A stretch of DNA of 64,000 nt from Bifidobacterium felsineum. GTDB taxonomy: Bacteria; Actinomycetota; Actinomycetes; Actinomycetales; Bifidobacteriaceae. The DNA is taken from positions 186,001 through 250,000 of the forward strand of contig NZ_PEBJ01000001.1 in NCBI RefSeq assembly GCF_002802915.1. The letters run 5' to 3'. Position numbers and translations under genes: made by a program. Below are positions 42,130 to 50,914 of the stretch, piece after piece; positions within the stretch are counted from its first letter, which is position 1, and each line of letters starts with the position of its first letter. The notes below the pieces were generated by a model. It saw only the letters and a list, made by a program, of their open reading frames with translations. It was not told where the DNA came from and searched no databases.

Positions 42130-44847
42130 ATGGCACTTGCACTGTATCGACGCTATCGTCCGGACACCTTCGAAGGTGTGATCGGGCAGGACCAGGTTAC
42201 CGTTCCGCTGATGCGAGCCCTTGACGAGGGCAAACTCACGCACGCATACCTGTTCTCCGGGCCACGAGGCTGTGGCAAAACCAGCTCCGCACGTATTCTC
42301 GCGCGCTGCGTCAACTGCGCAAAAGGCCCCACCTCGCACCCCTGCGGCGAATGTGAAAGCTGCAAGGACCTGGCCACAGGAGGTCCGGGTTCCATCGACG
42401 TGGTGGAAATCGACGCCGCCAGCCATAACGGTGTGGACGATGCCCGTGAGCTGCGCGAACGCGCCGGTTTCGCCCCCGCGCGCGACCGCTACAAGATCTT
42501 CATCCTCGACGAGGCTCACATGGTCACGCAGCAGGGCTTCAACGCGCTGCTCAAAATCGTTGAGGAGCCGCCGGAGCACGTGATGTTCATCTTCGCCACC
42601 ACCGAGCCAGACAAGGTGATCGGCACCATTCGCTCCCGTACCCATCATTACCCGTTCCGCCTGGTGCCACAGGAGGTTATGGGCCCATATCTGGAAAAGA
42701 TCTGCGTTAAAGAAGGTATCAAGCCCGAGCCCGGCGTCTTAAAGCTTGCCATGCGTGCGGGCGGCGGTTCCATGCGAGACACGCTTTCCGTGCTCGACCA
42801 GCTGATGGTCGGCTCTGTGGAAGGCGTCATCACCCATGATGCCGCCGTGGCTCTTCTCGGCTTCACGCCTGAAGCTCTGATCGGTGAGGCCATCGACGCC
42901 GTAATCGACCATAATGGCGAAGCCCTGTATGGCGTGATTCAAAAGGTTGTGGTGGGCGGATTCGACCCACGCCGGTTCGTGGAGGATCTTCTGGCACGCG
43001 TGCGTGATTTGCTGGTGCTCACGTTGGCCGGTGCCTCCGCTGAGGCGGTGCTTTCCGATATGGCTGAAGCCGAGGACATGGATGATCTGCATCGCCAGGC
43101 TGCGGCGCTTGGGCTTGGGCCGCTTACCGCTATGGCGGATATCATCAACGCCACGTTGAGTTCGATGACCGGTGCCATCTCACCTCGCATGAGGCTTGAA
43201 CTGTTGGCCGCCCGCCTGCTTGCCGGTGCCGAATCCGGTTTCGCTCTTACCGCTTCCGTCGCACCCACTGCGGGGGCTCCGGCCAATGTGCCGGCGGCAG
43301 GTGCGGCTACTGGCTCTGGCGCGCAACATCACGCGGCTTCCGGTGGTTTCGTGGGCGCTTCCCGCAATGCAGCGAACAACGCGCCCGCTCAGAATGCGCC
43401 TCGTGGTGGATTCGCAGGTGCGTCCCAAAGCGCGCCGCAGAGCGGTTTCGCCGACGCCGCCCGTAATCGGGTGCAGCAGTCTATGGCCGCCCAAGCTGTC
43501 TCGCCAATACCGCAGCCGACTGCACAGCCCTCCGGCCCTGCCAATGCGTCCGATTGGGCAGGCGCCGCGAACGTGTCGCAGCCCGCGCCGGTAACGTCCG
43601 CTCCCGTAAACGACACCCGCTCCGTGGATGAGAAGTGGGATGCCGCTGTGGCCAAGCTGCCGGAAACGATTCGTGAATACGTGACCCGAGCCAAAGTACC
43701 AACCGTGAAGTTCGGCACTAATCGCAAGGGTTTGCCATGCCTGTCGCTGACCTTCGACCAGTCGCTGAGCCAGCATGCGTTTGCTCTTGCCGTGGATTCC
43801 AATGGCAAGAAGGCCGCAATCGTGGTGCAGGATGCGGTGCGCAACGAGTTCGGCCTGACAACCGTTATTGCGCCTACAGCCGTTGCCGCCAACGGCGAAC
43901 GCGTTGAGTCAATCAAGCGCATGAGCCCCGAGCAGCTTGCCAAAGTCAAGCAGCAGATTGCCTTGGCCAAGGCCGGCCTAGCCGCCGCGAACCTGGGCTC
44001 TGGACTGACCGTTACGCATGCGGGCAGTGAGCCTAAGGGACAGAAGGCGGCAGCGGCGAACGCGTCATCCGAAGACGCCGATGACAGTCACCGAGCTGCT
44101 GCGCAGCTCCCGGATGATGACCCGTGGGCCAAACCTGCGCCGGCTGCATCCGAAGTTAAGACTGCTGCATCTGCCATATCAGCGACGGACACAGCACTGT
44201 CTCCGCATGAGGAGCATCACAAAAAGCATGTGGCAGTGCCGGATGTCAGCGATGGCATAGACCCATGGGCGCAGCCCACCCAGGTTGCGCAGCCTGAGCA
44301 GGCCGCCCAAGCTGTCACTCAGCAGCCTGCCGGCCAAGCAACGTCATCGGTGCCGGCACAAGAGACCGACCCGTGGAGCCAGCCGAGCCCGGCAGCCACT
44401 GTCGAGAATGATCCTTGGAATCAGCCACAGCCGGCACAACCATCGGCCCCGGATAATGACCCGTGGAACCAGCCTCAAACTCAGCAGTCTGCCGGTCCCA
44501 GCGGATGGGAACAGGCTCAAGAGGCGCAAGCGCATCAACAGGCGCAGCCTCAGCAGCCTCAGAGTGCTTGGGAGATGCCGCAGGACGCATACGCGCCTGA
44601 GCCTGACCCGTGGAACCAGCCTGTTCCGGAAGCGGTGCAACCGCAGCACAGCGCCCAGCCTGCTCCGCAAGTGGACCCGGACGAAGATGAATACTCGATG
44701 AGTGACCAATCGCTTGGAGACTCTCGAGCCATGAGCTTGGATGATTTGAAGAAGATGTTTGAGGTCAAGGACGTCAAGGAGTTCGCAGCGGACGATCCGA
44801 AGAACCCGAAGAACGCCCAACCCGCCAAAAAGCATATTGGTGAGTAG
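42130..44847 (+). CDS. dnaX: DNA polymerase III subunit gamma/tau
   Basis: Clamp-loader ATPase of the replisome, 905 residues. N-terminal AAA+ domain: YRRYRPDTFEGVIGQDQV, Walker A GPRGCGKTSSARI (about 44-56), zinc cysteines CVNCAKGPTSHPCGECESC (60-78), Walker B ILDEAHM and sensor 1 FIFATTEPDKV. The C-terminal half (after about 390) is low complexity with GGFVGAS/GGFAGAS repeats and six DPW(N/S/A)(Q/K)P repeats between about 44116 and 44640. No slippery frameshift site is obvious. The start at 42130 follows AAGGTAGG. Confidence 0.96.
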   Translation: MALALYRRYRPDTFEGVIGQDQVTVPLMRALDEGKLTHAYLFSGPRGCGKTSSARILARCVNCAKGPTSHPCGECESCKDLATGGPGSIDVVEIDAASHNGVDDARELRERAGFAPARDRYKIFILDEAHMVTQQGFNALLKIVEEPPEHVMFIFATTEPDKVIGTIRSRTHHYPFRLVPQEVMGPYLEKICVKEGIKPEPGVLKLAMRAGGGSMRDTLSVLDQLMVGSVEGVITHDAAVALLGFTPEALIGEAIDAVIDHNGEALYGVIQKVVVGGFDPRRFVEDLLARVRDLLVLTLAGASAEAVLSDMAEAEDMDDLHRQAAALGLGPLTAMADIINATLSSMTGAISPRMRLELLAARLLAGAESGFALTASVAPTAGAPANVPAAGAATGSGAQHHAASGGFVGASRNAANNAPAQNAPRGGFAGASQSAPQSGFADAARNRVQQSMAAQAVSPIPQPTAQPSGPANASDWAGAANVSQPAPVTSAPVNDTRSVDEKWDAAVAKLPETIREYVTRAKVPTVKFGTNRKGLPCLSLTFDQSLSQHAFALAVDSNGKKAAIVVQDAVRNEFGLTTVIAPTAVAANGERVESIKRMSPEQLAKVKQQIALAKAGLAAANLGSGLTVTHAGSEPKGQKAAAANASSEDADDSHRAAAQLPDDDPWAKPAPAASEVKTAASAISATDTALSPHEEHHKKHVAVPDVSDGIDPWAQPTQVAQPEQAAQAVTQQPAGQATSSVPAQETDPWSQPSPAATVENDPWNQPQPAQPSAPDNDPWNQPQTQQSAGPSGWEQAQEAQAHQQAQPQQPQSAWEMPQDAYAPEPDPWNQPVPEAVQPQHSAQPAPQVDPDEDEYSMSDQSLGDSRAMSLDDLKKMFEVKDVKEFAADDPKNPKNAQPAKKHIGE

Positions 44848-44865
44848 CAATAAGGAGCACATACC

Positions 44866-45468
44866 ATGGCACTTGCCTACGATGGCGCCATTCAACGTTT
44901 GATTGATGCGTTCGCCAACCTGCCCGGCATCGGTCCGAAGGGTGCGCAGCGCATCGCGTTCTATCTGCTTTCCGCGCCGGAGGAAGAAGCGCGAGAGTTG
45001 GCCTCGGCCATCGAAGAAGTCAAGGACAAAGTGCGCTTCTGCGATATCTGCGGCAACGTGTGTGAAACAAGCCCTTGCCCGGTGTGCGCCGACCCACGGC
45101 GCGACCATTCCATCATCTGCGTGGTGGAGGAGCCTAAGGATGTGATGAGCATCGAACGTACACGCGAATACCACGGCCTGTACCATGTGCTCGGCGGCGC
45201 AATCAACCCTATGGCGAACGTCGGCCCAGCGGACCTCAAGATTCCGGGCCTGCTCAAGCGTCTGGAGACCAAGGACGTCAAGGAGATCATCATGGCGCTC
45301 GACCCGAATATCGAGGGCGAGGCCACCACGAGCTACCTCACCCAACTGCTGCGCCCGGTAGGAGTCAAGATCACGCGCCTCGCCAGCGGTCTTCCAGTTG
45401 GCTCCGACCTCGAATACGCCGACGAAGTCACCTTGGGCCGAGCCCTAGCAGGCCGTCGCGAAGCCTGA
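44866..45468 (+). CDS. recR: Recombination mediator RecR
   Basis: 200 residues, the usual length. It has the N-terminal HhH region ([23 protein letters not shown]), the four-cysteine zinc finger [16 protein letters not shown] and the TOPRIM segment [28 protein letters not shown]. It follows dnaX by 18 bases with AAGGAG before the start, the classic dnaX-recR order. It helps RecA load at gaps. Confidence 0.97.
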   Translation: MALAYDGAIQRLIDAFANLPGIGPKGAQRIAFYLLSAPEEEARELASAIEEVKDKVRFCDICGNVCETSPCPVCADPRRDHSIICVVEEPKDVMSIERTREYHGLYHVLGGAINPMANVGPADLKIPGLLKRLETKDVKEIIMALDPNIEGEATTSYLTQLLRPVGVKITRLASGLPVGSDLEYADEVTLGRALAGRREA

Positions 45469-45477
45469 AATAGCTGT

Positions 45478-46596
45478 CTACATAAGCGGCCCAAGCGTAT
45501 TGTTCGCGTGCATGCCGCGGCGCTTCTGATATGGCCACCATGCACCGTGGCGCATCACGAATGTTACCTGATGTCGCCGCGCAAGCCATACGAAGAACCA
45601 GCCCAGAGCCAATAGGCCCACGCCCACCACAATCGCGATATTGCGCGCATCGTGCACGTCATTCGGTTCAGGGGCCGGCACCGGGATGGCCACGCGATGC
45701 CCGGAAATCAGCAGTCGATGCGTATTGACGCCGTACGGGGTGCAGGTCATCAGCGTCACGCGGTCCTCGCCCGGCACAATCTTGAGTTGCGAGGTGTCGT
45801 TCGGCAGAATCACGGAAATGCGATCCACCTTATATCCCAATGTCTCGCCCATCACTTCGATGTAGAAGAAGTCACCCTCCTTCACCTCATCGAGGCGTGT
45901 GAACATCATGGCCTCCACCAGGCCGCGATGCCCGGTGATCACCGAGTGCGTGGAAGCGCCGCCCACCGGCAGCGAAGTGCCATACAAGTGGCCGGCGCCG
46001 GAAGCCAGCGCCTCCTCGGAAGTGCCATGGTAGATTGGCAGGTCAATCGACTGCTTCGGCACTTTGATGGTGCCCATCACTTCGCCGCCGGCGTTGAGCA
46101 GGCTTTGGTATTCCTTGTCTTTCGCGGATGCGGAATCTTCGCCGCTTGCCTGCGAACCGCCTTGCGCGCCAGAGAACGGATCCACGGCCTCGCCCAGCAC
46201 GGGCTGACCGGATTCGGCAAGCTTCTTGTTGTATGCGCGCGCGGCTTTTAATGCATCATCAGCCTGCGGATAAGGCCAATTCGCCACATTTTGCGCGCTG
46301 GTGGCTGCAGTTTTCGCCAATTCCAGGCCTGACTGGAATTGCAAGGCCAATGGGAAACAGGCCACAGAGATAGCGGCGATGAGCAGCACGATGGTGAGCA
46401 GTCGCATCGCAATGAGATTGCGCTTCAGCCGGCGGCGCTCGGCCGTAAGGTCGGAGATATCAATGGCTGCGGCGAACGGGACAGGGGTAAAAGTGGCAGT
46501 GCTGGAAGTCGGAGCTTCGCTGGATTCGTCGGTATCAGTGTTTGCCGATACATTGCGGCTTGGCTTTTTCACTGCATGGCTGCGTCGCAATATCAT
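45478..46596 (-). CDS. srtC: Class C pilus sortase
   Basis: Cross-links pilin subunits at the membrane. 372 residues from the ATG at 46596, which is preceded by GGGGAGG; the frame is open 51 codons further. There is a cytoplasmic N-terminal tail, a membrane helix (about 64-86), the class C lid motif DPF at 139-141, catalytic His223 (VITGHRG), Cys285 (TLMTC) and Arg294 (THRLL), and a C-terminal membrane helix. It is divergent from the adhesin and pilin genes that are its likely substrates. Confidence 0.93.
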   Translation of the reverse strand: MILRRSHAVKKPSRNVSANTDTDESSEAPTSSTATFTPVPFAAAIDISDLTAERRRLKRNLIAMRLLTIVLLIAAISVACFPLALQFQSGLELAKTAATSAQNVANWPYPQADDALKAARAYNKKLAESGQPVLGEAVDPFSGAQGGSQASGEDSASAKDKEYQSLLNAGGEVMGTIKVPKQSIDLPIYHGTSEEALASGAGHLYGTSLPVGGASTHSVITGHRGLVEAMMFTRLDEVKEGDFFYIEVMGETLGYKVDRISVILPNDTSQLKIVPGEDRVTLMTCTPYGVNTHRLLISGHRVAIPVPAPEPNDVHDARNIAIVVGVGLLALGWFFVWLARRHQVTFVMRHGAWWPYQKRRGMHANNTLGPLM

Positions 46597-47103
46597 CCGC
46601 AGTGCCTCCCCATCGTTGCCGTATGCCGTGCGCGCATGTGCCCTGTGTCTGCCATGCACCATGCGCCTGAGTGCTTGTATGCTTATGCCTTTCGCAGGCC
46701 ACGTTACTCTGTGGCGAAGCCGAATCACAAACCCCTCAGCGCACGGCAAATTCGCTGTTCCCCCGAACTTGCATCATTCATACCCCCGAAGTGGTTTTCT
46801 TCAAATGGTAAATGAGTTGACAAAGTATTGACGAATTGTCAAATATAACAATTTGATAACAGGGTGTTGTATGGATGATACGAGGTATTGAGCGGATTCG
46901 CGCAATACCAATGTTTTCGCGGTTTTCGCAAATATGACCAGCGGTAAAGTACCCCCTAATTATTTTGACAAAGGGGTATTAAGGGGGTATTGAAATAACA
47001 AGAGAGACCATCGATAGCAGTTGCTTCAAAAGGCGACGAGGCCGAATAACTCGATGGGTAACAACAGTTGTTCAGGGGAAATCAAGGGACAGAACGGGAA
47101 TCT
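46597..47103. promoter_or_regulatory. Divergent srtC/adhesin promoter region
   Basis: The rightward promoter is probably TTGACA (46965) - 17 bases - TATTGA (46988), its spacer made of AAGGGGTATT-AAGGGGG direct repeats. Leftward, TTGAAG (complement of 46799-46804) and TATGAA (complement of 46777-46782) frame a spacer ending in GGGGG. A TTGAC-N5-GTCAA dyad lies at 46828-46842. The region is AT-rich and unlike neighbouring DNA. Confidence 0.5.
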
Positions 47104-50100
47104 ATGTTCAAAGATAAGCGCATAGGCGAACGCGTAAAGGCGATGGTATGGGCAGTTTGTGCCGTTGTGCTTGCGGCGGCCATGCTATTCGTCTGCTCCA
47201 CGCCGGCAATGGCGGAGAACGCCGCACAGGGAATAGCGGAGACCGGTACTGGTTCCGCAGGCCAGTCTGCGCAATCCAATGAAACAAGTACGTGGGCCGA
47301 CCAGGCTGACGGTGAGGTATCCGCAGTGCCCACTCCGGAGACCACAGGCGCTCAGTCACAGTCTCAGACTCAATCCGGTCAGTCCCAGTCCTCACAGTCA
47401 GATTCGTCGAATGCCGCTGTTCCTGCCGCTGACCTCGATTGCGCTAATGTGACCGATTGGGCAACGCTCAAGTCCTGTGTGGAAAGCACGACTGATCAGA
47501 CGGTAACGATTACGTCTGCAGGGACAATCGATGTTCCGGCTGGGGCTCAAGCCACCATTACGAAGTCCATTACTCTTACCGCGAACACTACAGCGGATCC
47601 GGTGCTGACAAGTACGGCAAACGGAGACACGTTCTTTTCGGTTGCTGATGACGGCAATCTCATTATCGGCAAGGACGCACAGGACAAGTCCTTCTCGTAT
47701 AAGAACGGGAAACGCTTTTTCGCATACCTGAATGTGGGCGCATCCTTAACCATCAACAACGGAAGCTTCAGTGGCAATGACACCACTGAGAGCAAGAGCC
47801 ATGACATGGGCACTTTGGTCTACAACAACGGTGGCACTGTAGACATTTACAACGGCACTTTTGACAACAACAAAGCCGCTAATGGTGGCGTGATTTATCA
47901 GACTTCTGGTACTACCACGATTTCCGGTGGTTCATTCACTGGTAATGCGCAGGAAATAGCTGAATGCACGCGTCAGAAGAACGGTGATACGACCAATGAA
48001 TGCCGCGATGGTAAGTATCAGCGCTACGGCGGTGGAGTAATCCATTCAAATAGCGGAACGGTGAGCATCCAAGGTGCCGTAACCTTCAAGGGCAATCATG
48101 CTAACGCTTCCGCATTCATGTCTGGCGGTGGCGCGATTTATGCGCAAGGCACGCTTTGGATTCTCAATGATATGAATGACAGTTCCAAGAAGCCGCTATT
48201 CGATGGTAACTGGACTGCTACTGGTGTTGGCTCTGAAAACACCCAATATCTCAACAACGATACAGTAAAGAAAGTGTTGCCTACCGGTGGTGCCGGTGGG
48301 GCCATCTTCTTGCAGGACGGTGGATCCAAGGGCTATTTCATGGGCGGTGTTTATCGGAACAACACGTCTGGCTATCTTGGTGGAGCTATCTACACTGAGG
48401 AAAATTCCACGTCTTTCATGGGCAAGGCTGTTGCGGAGAACAATGTTGCGGGTCATTTCGGTGGCGGTTTGTGGCTGTGCCCATCTGGAAGCGCACAGGC
48501 TTCCGAGGGTGGCAACGTTGCATTGTTCGACAACAAGTTGGATTACAACATCGACTCCAATACTGACAATCATGGTGACCAGTACATGGCTGGTGAAGAT
48601 TTTGCCATGATGAATCCTAAGGGCAAGAACCGTGGTCAGAGTGCTGGGAGTGCTGGGCAGGCTCAATCAGTGTTTCGCCTATTGAATACTTGGTTCATGG
48701 ATCGTTCTGAGAAAGCTGTGAATTGGTATTGGGATGGTACGCCGAAGACCAAGGCCAATGGTTTCGCGGATAAATATCAGGCGCCAGGTTGGCCGGACCA
48801 TGATGGGGAAGGTGATTACGGTGGTTTTGCTGGGGCCAGTAGCAATAATGTGACCCGCTACGGCGATAGCGAGACTAATTATCCGCAACGTTTCCAAGCT
48901 AGTGCTGCAGACGGGTCTATGAACAAACTCCCTGTACAAGCACCTTCTAACCTATTGGTCACCAATCCAAGGGGATATGGCATCAATAAGCAGGTAGACG
49001 ATAATAGCCGTACGTGGGACGAGTCGAAGGGCACGTTGACCGTATATACAGGTATCGCTTTAAAGGCTGATTTGACTGCTTATGGTAATGCCAATAAAGA
49101 GTCGGCAAAGAGCAATGCATCGGTTCTATTTACTAATAATGCGGCTCGTCTTTCCGGTGGCGCATTCGGCAGCAATGGTGTGATTTCCTTCTCCAACCCG
49201 TATGCGGCCTCCTGGGACAAAGTCGATGCTGCCGACGCGACCAAGTTCTTGAAGGGCTCGGTATGGACGCTGAAGACTCCGGCTTCCGGCACTGAGGCTG
49301 GTGGTGCAATGAATCCGAGTCTGCGCCCTGCGGATTGCACGGCTAGCGCTAAGGCATCCAATCCTTCTTGCTGGCAAACTGTTACCGAGCAGAATGCGGA
49401 TGGCAATACTACTCAATGGCTGTCCGTTGAGATTGCGGATAACGGTCCCCGTGACACCAATCCGGAAATAGGCAAAATCGGTGTCGATAATTTGAAACCG
49501 GGTAAGTATTACCTTACGGAAAAGGCGGCTCCGGATAACTACAAGCTAACGACTAATGTCTATACATTTGAGGTTGTGGCTGAAGCCGACGGTCTTCAGA
49601 AAGAAGAGCCGAAGATCAGTCTTTACCAGCAGAATGATGCTCCTGATAATTTGGGACCAGTTGCCAATGACGGTACCGCCATCGGCAACACCATTCGCTC
49701 TGGTGGTGTGAGTTGGAGCAAGGTTAATAAGGCTGTCGCGAACATTACAAATCAGGCTTATCTGAAGGACAGCGGCTGGACTCTGACTAAGTACAAGACG
49801 GATACGTCGTCCAGTGATATGGATGACTCATTCGGCTCGGTGGTTATCAATGATTACGTTTCGGAGCAGACGTCTGACCGTACATGTCTAGCGAATACCC
49901 AGTCCAAATATTGCGACATTAATCCAGGAGTAGGTCGCTTTACGGTAACCGGTCTTCCACTGGGAACCTACAAGTTGGTGGAGTCCACAGTGCCGGGAGG
50001 GTATGTTAAGCCCGATTCCGGCACGTATTACACCTTCACTGTTGAAGACGGCAAGACTGCAACGCTTACCAAGTGGGAGAACGGGCATAGCGCCGCGATG

Positions 50101-50718
50101 CCTGACACTGAGGTAATCAACGTTCCTACCGAGATTGCATGGGAAAAGGTTGCCTCTGATGATCATGGCGAAGTGCTGAACGGCGCGAAGTGGACTATCT
50201 CCAAGTGGAGCAATGGGCAGACTTCGAATCCCCGCGAAGTTGTTGACTGCACCACCAATGAGTGTTCGAAAAAGTCCAACAGCGATACGGCGTACGTGGA
50301 TAAGAATCCGGAAGCAGGGCATTTCGGTATTCAAAATTTGGAGCGTGGTACGGAATACAAGTTGACTGAGACGCAGGCTCCGAATGGTTATACGTTGCCT
50401 GATCCCAACAATACGTATGCGATTATCACGGTTACCGATACTGGTGATACGTATATGACTCTGCATGGTCTGTGGAATCAGCCCAAGCTGGAGAACGCCA
50501 CGGTTTGCCTTGCTCCGTCGGCTACAACCTCTGTTTCAACCCGCGCTGGTTCAGCCTCCGAATGTGTGTTGACCAACGTGCGGAGTATCGCTGCATTGCC
50601 ATTCACCGGTGGCACGGATGCACGCAGCTGGCTGCTGATTGGCGGCATTGCGGCTGTGGCCGCTGCGATAGTGCTTGCTCTGACTAATGAATATCGCAAG
50701 AGAAAGGGGCTTGCATAG
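47104..50718 (+). CDS. LPXTG surface adhesin / pilus tip protein with beta-helix and Cna-B domains
   Basis: 1204 residues. A long signal peptide (AMVWAVCAVVLAAAMLF, cleavage near AMA-ENA) is followed by a Ser/Gln/Thr-rich stretch, then a region of repeated NNGSFSGN / GGTVDIYNGTFDNNK / TTISGGSFTGN units suggesting a right-handed beta-helix (about 150-500). Three Cna-B/SpaA-like domains lie near the C-terminus with E-box motifs YYLTEKAAPDNY, YKLVESTVPGGY and YKLTETQAPNGY. It ends LPFTG, membrane helix and RKRKGLA tail, the sortase anchor. Its pilus tip role is inferred from position beside pilin and sortase. Confidence 0.92.
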   Translation: MFKDKRIGERVKAMVWAVCAVVLAAAMLFVCSTPAMAENAAQGIAETGTGSAGQSAQSNETSTWADQADGEVSAVPTPETTGAQSQSQTQSGQSQSSQSDSSNAAVPAADLDCANVTDWATLKSCVESTTDQTVTITSAGTIDVPAGAQATITKSITLTANTTADPVLTSTANGDTFFSVADDGNLIIGKDAQDKSFSYKNGKRFFAYLNVGASLTINNGSFSGNDTTESKSHDMGTLVYNNGGTVDIYNGTFDNNKAANGGVIYQTSGTTTISGGSFTGNAQEIAECTRQKNGDTTNECRDGKYQRYGGGVIHSNSGTVSIQGAVTFKGNHANASAFMSGGGAIYAQGTLWILNDMNDSSKKPLFDGNWTATGVGSENTQYLNNDTVKKVLPTGGAGGAIFLQDGGSKGYFMGGVYRNNTSGYLGGAIYTEENSTSFMGKAVAENNVAGHFGGGLWLCPSGSAQASEGGNVALFDNKLDYNIDSNTDNHGDQYMAGEDFAMMNPKGKNRGQSAGSAGQAQSVFRLLNTWFMDRSEKAVNWYWDGTPKTKANGFADKYQAPGWPDHDGEGDYGGFAGASSNNVTRYGDSETNYPQRFQASAADGSMNKLPVQAPSNLLVTNPRGYGINKQVDDNSRTWDESKGTLTVYTGIALKADLTAYGNANKESAKSNASVLFTNNAARLSGGAFGSNGVISFSNPYAASWDKVDAADATKFLKGSVWTLKTPASGTEAGGAMNPSLRPADCTASAKASNPSCWQTVTEQNADGNTTQWLSVEIADNGPRDTNPEIGKIGVDNLKPGKYYLTEKAAPDNYKLTTNVYTFEVVAEADGLQKEEPKISLYQQNDAPDNLGPVANDGTAIGNTIRSGGVSWSKVNKAVANITNQAYLKDSGWTLTKYKTDTSSSDMDDSFGSVVINDYVSEQTSDRTCLANTQSKYCDINPGVGRFTVTGLPLGTYKLVESTVPGGYVKPDSGTYYTFTVEDGKTATLTKWENGHSAAMPDTEVINVPTEIAWEKVASDDHGEVLNGAKWTISKWSNGQTSNPREVVDCTTNECSKKSNSDTAYVDKNPEAGHFGIQNLERGTEYKLTETQAPNGYTLPDPNNTYAIITVTDTGDTYMTLHGLWNQPKLENATVCLAPSATTSVSTRAGSASECVLTNVRSIAALPFTGGTDARSWLLIGGIAAVAAAIVLALTNEYRKRKGLA

Positions 50719-50723
50719 TTCAT

Positions 50724-50772
50724 GCCTCCCTCTGACGAGTGAGGTGACCGCTAAAGGCGGTCGGAGGAAGAG
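50724..50772 (+). repeat. Dispersed palindromic repeat, most diverged copy
   Basis: CCTCCCTCTGACGAGTGAGG, ACCGC-TAAA-GGCGGT hairpin and CGGAGGAAGAG. Follows the plan of the 9572 family but with different arms. Confidence 0.4.
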
Positions 50773-50914
50773 CCCCAGAAAAACACAATTCTCCTCCACA
50801 ATTCAAGACTTGCGGATCGCGGAGACCTGGCCGAAAGGGGTGTATTTCGGTTCAGCCCCGTTCTCCGCGAAAGCAAAACACATTAAGAAGGAAAACAAGA
50901 AAGAAGGGTTTCTC

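Noticed and set aside
42130..44847. Programmed frameshift in dnaX producing gamma, as in E. coli
   Set aside because: No A-rich slippery heptamer with following stem-loop could be found in this GC-rich gene.
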